Assembly (NCBI RefSeq): GCF_026184235.1
Contig: NZ_CP110806.1
Coordinates: 3,162,001-3,226,000, forward strand
DNA: 64,000 nt
Source of the DNA: Cellulomonas sp. S1-8
GTDB taxonomy: Bacteria > Actinomycetota > Actinomycetes > Actinomycetales > Cellulomonadaceae
Direction: 5' to 3'
Part shown: piece after piece, positions 57,969 through 64,000 of the stretch
How positions within the stretch are numbered: position 1 is the first letter of the stretch
How the letters are laid out: the number at the start of each line of letters is the position of its first letter
Position numbers and translations under genes: made by a program
The notes under the pieces: model-generated
The model's database searches: none
What the model was told of the DNA's origin: nothing
Seen by the model: only the letters and a program-made list of their open reading frames with translations

Positions 57969-59794
57969 TCACGACGCGCGCGGCGTCGCGCCCGGGACCG
58001 GCGGGACGACCGGCGGCAGCATGCGCGGGGTCTGCGCGGTGCGGGACTGCGGCTGCTCGACGAACGGCTGCGCGTCGCCGACGCACGTCGTTCCCTCCGC
58101 CGGGACCTCACCGGTCAGCAGGTACCGGCCCACGGTGTCGGTCGCGCAGGCGGACGTGCCGAACGCGACGTGGCCCCAGCTGTCCGACGACAGCAGCCGG
58201 CTGTTCGGCAGCTCCCTGGCCGCAGCCAGCGCGCCCTCGTACGGCGTGGCCGGGTCCCAGAGGTTGCCGACGACCAGGACGGGTGCGACGGTCCGCGCGT
58301 CGAACGGTCCGCGGTACACGTCCTCGTCCTGTGCGGTCCAGGAGCGCGTCGCGCACTGCGGCGACCCCCACGTCCACCGCGGCCCGAACCCGGGGGCGAC
58401 GGCCTCCGAGGCCTGGGCGGCACCGATCCACGCCTCCCCGCGACGCGGCCCGCGCGCATCGGCGCACACGACACCGGAGAACGACTCGAACCCGTTCTCG
58501 TACGACGTGTCCCGGCCGAAGACCGCGGACAGGGCGAGGAACCGGCGCTCGGCCTCGGCCGCGACCTCGGGCGGCACGTCGAACAGGGCGAGGAGCTCGC
58601 GCGAGGCCTGCGCCCGCGACGGCGCGTTCTCGGGCGTGTCGGGCAGCTGGAGCTGGTGGACCGCCCAGACGACCACGTCGACCCGGGCCGCGCCGACGGG
58701 CGAGTAGAGCTCGCCGAGCACCACCGAGAGCACGTCCGGCCACGTCAGCACGCCGAGGAGGGTCCCGCTCTCGGGGTCGATCAGGGGCGCCGGGGCGGCG
58801 CGCAGACCGTCGGTCACCTGGGCCCAGACCGCACGCGGCGCCCCCAGCCCCGCCGTCCGGCAGACGTCGGGACCGGCCGCCTCGCACCGGTCGAGCACCT
58901 CCTGCATCGCGCGCCAACCGGCCGCGCCGGACCCGATCCGGTCCGTCACGGGGGTTCCCTCCGTGCGCCTGGTCCCCGCCCACGCCCACGGGTCGACCAC
59001 GCCGTCGATCGCCAGGGCCCGGAACCGGTCCGGGAACAGGTTCGCGTACACCTGGCCCAGCACGCTGCCGTAGGAGAAGCCGAGGTAGCTGAGCCGCTCG
59101 TCACCGGCGGCGCGGCGCAGCACGTCCAGGTCCCGCGCCACCTCGGCCGTGGACATCGACGCGCTGAGCGGTGCACCCGTCGTCGAGCAGGCCCGGCCGA
59201 GCGCGTCCGCCGAGGTGAGGTACGCGGACGTCTCCTCCTCGGTCGTCGGGAAGGCGACGAACATCCCCCGAGCGCGTCCGACTGCGCCTGGGCGTCGGCG
59301 AAGCAGCGGATGCTCGCGGAGTAGCCCACGCCGCGGGGGTCGAAACCGACGACGTCGAACCGCGCCAGCACCTCCGGCGGGAGGAACGCGGGCGCGTCCG
59401 CCGCCATGTCGACCCCGGACCCGCCGGGACCGCCGGGGTTGAGGAAGAGCGTGCCGATCCGCGCCTGCGGGTCGGTCGCGGGGATCCGCAGCAGCGCGAC
59501 CCGCGTCGTGCCGCGGCGCGGGTGGTCGTAGTCGAGCGGGAGGTCGACGGTGCCGCACTCGGCGGTGGTGCCGGCGGCCTCCGAGCAGTCCGCCCAGTGC
59601 GGGTCGGGCGTCGGGACGCGGTCGACCCGCGCCGCCTCGACGCGGCTCGTGCGGTCGTGGCCCCCGTGGCCGGGGTGCCCGGGGCCGCGCCCCTCGGCGC
59701 TCGCGCCGGTGGCGGTCAGCGTGGTGGCGGTCAGCGCCAGGCACGCCGCGACGGCGGTCGCGGCGACGGCATGACGGGACGGTCGTCTTCTCAT
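57969..59794 (-). pseudogene. Secreted TAP-like alpha/beta hydrolase, split by a single-base shift
   Basis: ATG 59794 gives a signal peptide (RRRPSRHAVAATAVAACLAL up to ASAEG) and the N-terminal hydrolase part (LFLNPGGPGGSGVDMAADAP, FDVVGFDPRGVGYSASIRC). The frame breaks at the C-run 59265-59269, and the other frame resumes with MFVAFPTTEEETSAYLTSAD. It holds the nucleophile in LSYLGFSYGSVLGQVYANLF, Asp in VVGNLWDPATPYEGA, His in DSWGHVAFG, and the TAP C-terminal domain. One added base restores about 608 aa. Family: tripeptidyl aminopeptidase-like peptidases (S33). The break may be an assembly error. Confidence 0.82.
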
Positions 59795-59963
59795 GGGTGC
59801 ACCCCCTGCACGTGCGCCCGCCGGGCTCGGTGCCCGACCGTCGACGCACCTCCACCCTGGCGGGCCGGGGGGCGCGGGGCATCGGTCGCAGGACGGCACC
59901 CGTGCCCGTCGCGCGGCCGATGCGCCCCGCGGGCGGCGAGGGGTAGCCTCGCGCGCCCGGCCG

Positions 59964-61107
59964 CTACAGGGTGGCGCCGACGAGGACCGGCTCCGCCTCG
60001 AGCACGACGCCGAAACGGTCGCGCACGCCGTCACGGACCGCGCGGGCCAGCTCCAGCAGGTCCTCGGCGCGCGCGTCGCCGCGGTTGGTCAACGCGAGCG
60101 TGTGCTTCGTCGACAGCGTCGCCGGGCCGGGCGCACCGTGACCCCGGCCGAAGCCCGCGTGCTCGATGAGCCACGCGGCGCTCGTCTTGGTGGCGCCGTC
60201 CGGCATCGGCCAGCGGGGGGCGTCGGCGGGCAGCGCGTCGGCCGCAGCCGCCGCGACCACCGGGTTGGTGAAGAACGAGCCCGCGCTCCACGTGTCGTGG
60301 TCGGCGGCGTCCAGCACCATGCCCTTGCGTCCGCGCAGCTGGAGCACCGCGGCCCGCACGTCCGCCAGCGGGGCGCGCTCCCCCACGGCGACGTCGAGCG
60401 TGCGCGCGAGCTCCGGGTAGGCCACGGGCGACGACAGCGAGCCCTCCTTGACCTGGAACGTCACGTCGAGGACGACGTAGCGGGGCGTCGGGCCCCACGG
60501 GGCCGCCGGGTCGGCCGGGTCCGGCCGCATCGAGCGCTTGAGCGTCGACGTGCGGTAGCCGAACCCGAGGGAGACGTACGGCAGCGTGCGCACCCGGCCG
60601 CCCCCGGTCCCACACCCGCACCTGCGCGACGGTCTGCGCGACCTCCTGCCCGTAGGCGCCGACGTTCTGCACGGGCGTCGCACCCGTCGAGCCCGGGATG
60701 CCGGACAGCGCCTCGACGCCGACGAGCTCGTGGGCCACCGCGTACGCGACGACGTCGTCCCACACGGTGCCCGCCGGCACCGTCAGCGTGACTCCGGCGC
60801 ACGCGGACGCGTCGGGGACCGCCACGCCGCCGCGCACGTCGCGGACGACCACGCCGTCGAACCCCGCGTCCGCCGCGAGCACGTTCGACCCGCCTCCCAG
60901 CACGAGGAGCGGTTCGCCCGCGGCGTCGGCCGCACGCACGACCTCGACCAGCTCGTGCTCGGACGTCGCCTCGACGTACCGGCCGACGGGCCCGCCCACG
61001 CGCAGCGTCGTGAGGTCCGCGAGGGTGGGCGTGCCGGGGTGCGTCGGGACCGCCGGGTACGCCGGCTCGGGTGCCGGGCCGGACAGGGCGCAGGTGTCGA
61101 GCTCCAC
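59964..61107 (-). pseudogene. murB: UDP-N-acetylmuramate dehydrogenase, split by a single-base shift
   Basis: Peptidoglycan precursor enzyme reducing UDP-GlcNAc-enolpyruvate. GTG 61107 frame: FAD domain LTTLRVGGPVGRYVEATSEH, LLVLGGGSNVLAADAGFDGV and [20 protein letters not shown]. The frame changes at the C-run 60601-60605, where one base too many is present; the second frame has [20 protein letters not shown], the catalytic [17 protein letters not shown] and the MurB C-terminal domain up to [11 protein letters not shown]. Correct length (about 380 codons) once one base is removed. MurB is normally essential, so an assembly error is likely. Confidence 0.85.
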
Positions 61108-61116
61108 GCGTCCAGG

Positions 61117-62412
61117 CTAGTCCGCGGGGAGCGGTGCGCCCGCGGGGGCGCCCGTCCGCGGCAGGGGGCGCACGGCGGACATCACCAGCAGCCCCAGCAC
61201 GACGGGCACGAGGATCGCCAGCAGCGCGTGCCGGTAGCCGACGTGCTCGGCGAGCAGGCCCAGCAGCGGCGGGCCGGCCAGGAACGCGGAGTAGCCGATG
61301 GTCGACACGACGGCGACGCGCGGCGCGGCGCGCAGCGGGTCGTCGGCCGCGGCGCTCATGCCGACGGGGAAGCCGAGCGCGGCGCCCATGCCCCAGGCAG
61401 CGACGCCGACGAGGGCGAGCCACAGCTGGTCGGCGAGGCCGAACACCAGCAACCCGACGGCCGCCAGACCGGCGCACAGGCGCAGCACCGCCACGCGGCC
61501 GTACCGGTCGAGCAGCGGGGTGCCGAAGAGCCGCATCGCGGTCATCGCGGTGACGAACAGCCCGAAGCCGATGGCACCGGTCGCGTGCCCCGTGCCGAAG
61601 CCGTCGACCACCGCCAGGCTCACCCAGTCGTTCGCGGCGCCCTCGGTGAGCGCGGCCGAGAGCACGACCAGGCCGATGAGCAGCGTCCGCGGCTCGAGCC
61701 AGGCGCCGAGCGCCGCGTGCGCGCCGCGACGTGCGGCGGACGGCGTGGCCGTGCGGTCGGCGTCGTGCCGGTCGGCGTCGTGCGGGTCGGCGTCGTGCGG
61801 CGCGCGGTGCGGCTCGGGCTCCGCGAGGAAGGATCGCACGGCCACCGCGACGGCGACGGACGACAGGGCGACCACCACGGGCAGGTGCACCTGCACGGGG
61901 ACGTGCAGGGCGGCGGCGCCCGCGGCGACCCCGGCGGCGGCCATGGTGCCGAACGAGAATCCGGCGTGGAACCGCGGCATGATCGTGCGACCGAGCCGCT
62001 GCTCCACGACCGCGCCCTCGATGTTCATCGCGGCGTCCCACACGCCGGCGCCGATCCCGGCGAGCACCAGGCCCGCGCCGACCAGCACGACCTGGCCTGC
62101 AGCGACACCGAGCGCGGCGGACGCGAAGCCGAGCGCGTTGAGGATCGCGAAGCCGAGCACGGTCCGACGCGCGCCGAGCCGCTCGACGACCATGCCGGAC
62201 AGCGGCAGCGAGAACAACGACCCGAAGGCGCCGATGAGCAGCAGCACGCCCATGCGCTCGGGGGTCAGGTCGAGCGCGTCCCGCACGGCCGGCAGCCGGG
62301 CCGCCCAGGAGGCGAAGTTCACGCCCGAGAGAAGGAAGACCGCGAACACGGCGGCCGAGGCGAGCCGGACCTCGCGCGCGCCTGGCGCGTGACGGACGTC
62401 CACGCTGCTCAT
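61117..62412 (-). CDS. MFS transporter
   Basis: A 431-aa, 12-span major facilitator protein starting MSSVDVRHAPGAREVRLASA; ATG has GAGG 5 nt upstream. Features of the YbjJ-like subgroup: SWAARLPAVRDALDLTPERM, MVVERLGARRTVLGFAILN and MPRFHAGFSFGTMAAAGVAA. The central cytosolic loop has three 5-residue repeats (HDADP, HDADR, HDADR). Divergent from the LacI-type regulator with a palindrome 18 nt upstream of its start, so probably under its control. Substrate unknown. Confidence 0.9.
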   Translation of the reverse strand: MSSVDVRHAPGAREVRLASAAVFAVFLLSGVNFASWAARLPAVRDALDLTPERMGVLLLIGAFGSLFSLPLSGMVVERLGARRTVLGFAILNALGFASAALGVAAGQVVLVGAGLVLAGIGAGVWDAAMNIEGAVVEQRLGRTIMPRFHAGFSFGTMAAAGVAAGAAALHVPVQVHLPVVVALSSVAVAVAVRSFLAEPEPHRAPHDADPHDADRHDADRTATPSAARRGAHAALGAWLEPRTLLIGLVVLSAALTEGAANDWVSLAVVDGFGTGHATGAIGFGLFVTAMTAMRLFGTPLLDRYGRVAVLRLCAGLAAVGLLVFGLADQLWLALVGVAAWGMGAALGFPVGMSAAADDPLRAAPRVAVVSTIGYSAFLAGPPLLGLLAEHVGYRHALLAILVPVVLGLLVMSAVRPLPRTGAPAGAPLPAD

Positions 62413-62429
62413 GCTGCCTCATCTCGGGG

Positions 62430-62443
62430 TCGAATCGATTCGA
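62430..62443. promoter_or_regulatory. LacI-type operator candidate
   Basis: Perfect 14-bp palindrome TCGAATCGATTCGA in the 126-bp divergent gap, with a central CG-containing pseudo-dyad as in many LacI-family operators. It is close to the MFS start codon, fitting repression of that gene. Confidence 0.65.
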
Positions 62444-62538
62444 TATCTGCCGATGATTGTGCGGGTACGCTGGCGGCGACGTCAAACCGATCCGCGACGC
62501 CACCCCCCGCCCACGCCGCCGGCCCCGGAGGTACTGCC

Positions 62539-63600
62539 CTGTCCGCGCAGCGCACCACCCTCGCCGACGTCGCTGCGAGCGCAGGTGTGTCCGTGTCGAC
62601 CGCGTCGCTCGCGTTCTCCGGCTCCGGACCCATCGCCGACGCCACCCGGACCCGGGTGCTGGACGCCGCCCGCGCGCTGAGCTACGCCGGTCCCAACCCG
62701 CTCGGGCGACAGCTGCGCCGCGGCCGGTCCGGCATCGTCGGCGTGATCATGGGCGACGCGCTGCGCCGCGCGTTCCGCGACCCGGTGGCCGTGCAGGTGC
62801 TCGACGGGCTCACCACGACGCTCGGCCCGCTCGGCCTGGGCGTCCTGCTGGTCCCCGGGCCCGACGACTCGACCCAGCCCGCCGTCGACCCGCTGCTCGG
62901 CACCGCCGCGATGGACGTCGCCGTGCAGATGTGGGGAGGCACCACCGACGACCCCGTCCTGGAGATGCTGCGGCGCCGCAACACCCCCGCGGTGCTCGTC
63001 GAGGGCACACCGCAGCCCGACGTCGCGGCGATCGGCATCGACGACCACGGCGGCATGACGGAGCTCACCCGGTACCTCCTCGACCTGGGCCACACCCGCA
63101 TCGCGACCGTCACCCTGCCGTTCGACCGGGACCGGGGCGAGGGCGCCGCCGACCCGGCGCGCATCGCCGCCATCTCGTGGGAGATCACCCGGCGACGCCT
63201 GGCCGGCGTCACCGACGCCGGGGTGACGCCCACGGTCGTGTACGAGACCCCGGCGTCGCTGGTGGAGAACGGCGCCGCGGCGGGCCGGGTGCTGCTGCAG
63301 GGCGCCGACCGTCCCACGGCGATCGTGTGCCAGTCCGACCTGCTCGCGTCCGGCGTCGTGCTCGCCGCCCGCGAGCTGGGCCTGCGGGTGCCGCAGGACG
63401 TGTCCGTCGCCGGCTTCGACGGCCTGGACCTGCCGTGGCTCGCACCCGACGTCCTGACGACCGTCGCCCAGCCGCTCGCCGAGAAGGGCGCCGCCATCGG
63501 CGAGGCCGTCGCGGAGCTGCTCGCCGGCCGCATGCCGGAACCGCGGGTCCTGCCGGTGCAGCTGCGCGTGGGGACGACGACCGGCCCGCCGCACGCCTGA
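62539..63600 (+). CDS. LacI-family transcriptional regulator, probable CTG start
   Basis: A 353-aa regulator. N-terminal HTH TTLADVAASAGVSVSTASLA with hinge ARALSYAGPNPLGRQLRRGR, then a periplasmic-binding-like effector domain (GIVGVIMGDALRRAFRDPVA, AIVCQSDLLASGVVLAAREL, VSVAGFDGLDLPWLAPDVLT). No ATG, GTG or TTG lies in frame between the MFS start region and the HTH. A CTG at 62539 is preceded by GGAGGT with 7-nt spacing, so it is the likely start. Probably a sugar-responsive repressor of the divergent transporter. Confidence 0.88.
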   Translation: MSAQRTTLADVAASAGVSVSTASLAFSGSGPIADATRTRVLDAARALSYAGPNPLGRQLRRGRSGIVGVIMGDALRRAFRDPVAVQVLDGLTTTLGPLGLGVLLVPGPDDSTQPAVDPLLGTAAMDVAVQMWGGTTDDPVLEMLRRRNTPAVLVEGTPQPDVAAIGIDDHGGMTELTRYLLDLGHTRIATVTLPFDRDRGEGAADPARIAAISWEITRRRLAGVTDAGVTPTVVYETPASLVENGAAAGRVLLQGADRPTAIVCQSDLLASGVVLAARELGLRVPQDVSVAGFDGLDLPWLAPDVLTTVAQPLAEKGAAIGEAVAELLAGRMPEPRVLPVQLRVGTTTGPPHA

Positions 63601-63621
63601 GCGCTCGGACCCGGCCCAACG

Positions 63622-63667
63622 TCGGCTCGGCCGAAGGTCGGCTCAGCCGAGGGTTCGGCTCAGCCGA
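63622..63667. repeat. Three hairpin-forming 13-bp repeats
   Basis: TCGGCTCGGCCGA (63622-63634), TCGGCTCAGCCGA (63638-63650) and TCGGCTCAGCCGA (63655-63667), spaced 16-17 nt, each self-complementary around a central base. They lie between the LacI gene and the converging MaoC gene, whose stop is inside the third copy. Possible bidirectional terminator or protein-binding array. Confidence 0.8.
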
Positions 63668-64000
63668 GGCGGACGACCGCGTGCGCCTTGCCCAGCACGC
63701 GCGCACCCTCGACGCTCACCGTCAGGTCGATGCGCGCGGTCCGCGCGTCGGTGTCGAGCGCACCGACGACCGCGACGACGTCCACGGACGCCTCCCCGGG
63801 GTCGGGCACGGGGACGGGGCGCGTGAAGCGGGTCTGGTAGTCCACGACCGCGCCCGGGTCACCCGCCCAGTCGACGACGACCGCTGCGACCGCGCCCATC
63901 GTCCACATGCCGTGCGCGATGACGCCAGGCAGGCCCACCGACGTCGCGACGCGCTCGTTCCAGTGGATGGGGTTGAAGTCGCCGGACGCCCCGGCGTACC
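63660..64000 (-). CDS. MaoC-like dehydratase (5' end cut by window)
   Basis: Visible C-terminal about 113 codons: YAGASGDFNPIHWNERVATS is the hydratase 2 motif (Asp and His active-site pair), followed by GLPGVIAHGMWTMGAVAAVV. Hot-dog fold (R)-hydratase acting on acyl-thioesters. MaoC genes next to murB are usual in actinobacteria. The start lies right of the window. Confidence 0.88.
   Translation of the reverse strand, partial: YAGASGDFNPIHWNERVATSVGLPGVIAHGMWTMGAVAAVVVDWAGDPGAVVDYQTRFTRPVPVPDPGEASVDVVAVVGALDTDARTARIDLTVSVEGARVLGKAHAVVRLG

Noticed and set aside
59964-61107. Programmed frameshift in murB
   Set aside because: No slippery heptamer; murB is not known to use frameshifting; a one-base run-length error explains it better.

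Overview
The window is a very GC-rich stretch of an actinobacterial chromosome. Gene order, TTG/GTG starts on core genes, Micrococcales-style placement of rpsD (absent between rpsK and rpoA) and a SipW/CalY-type secretion cluster suggest order Micrococcales, probably Cellulomonas or a close relative. That assignment is inference from layout, not from a search.

Bases 1-49250 are the main ribosomal/RNA-polymerase superregion, read almost entirely on the minus strand. In transcription order these are tRNA-Trp, secE, nusG, rplK, rplA; rplJ, rplL; rpoB, rpoC; rpsL, rpsG, fusA, tuf; the S10-spc operons from rpsJ to rplO; then secY, adk, map, infA, rpmJ, rpsM, rpsK and rpoA (running off the left edge). 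Accessory islands are wedged between these core blocks. (a) 5.6-11.5 kb: a six-gene SipW signal peptidase/CalY-TasA-like surface cluster sits between rplO and secY, splitting the spc operon. (b) 27.4-29.7 kb: a calpain-like cysteine protease with a prepilin-like N-terminus plus two paralogous lipoproteins. (c) 37.7-40.7 kb: two DUF5317-like membrane proteins (one frameshifted) flanking rplJL, with a 34-residue membrane microprotein. (d) 40.8-46.2 kb: a TPR-CHAT (caspase-like) protein divergent from a subtilisin-like protease, an ECF sigma factor and a small unknown protein. This last locus is the best candidate for a poorly described system.

Bases 49480-64000 are ordinary chromosomal genes: an aspartate-type aminotransferase, an ABC exporter with a NarL-type two-component system, an OmpR-type two-component system, adenosine deaminase, a secreted TAP-like hydrolase, murB, an MFS transporter divergent from a LacI-family regulator with a palindromic operator, and a MaoC-like dehydratase running off the right edge.

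Five genes (second DUF5317-like gene, TPR-CHAT, subtilase, TAP-like hydrolase, murB) are each split by a single-base shift in or near a short G/C run. Because murB is normally essential, some or all of these are probably assembly errors, not real pseudogenes. A 25-nt element is shared (24/25 identical) by the leaders of rpsJ and rpsL.
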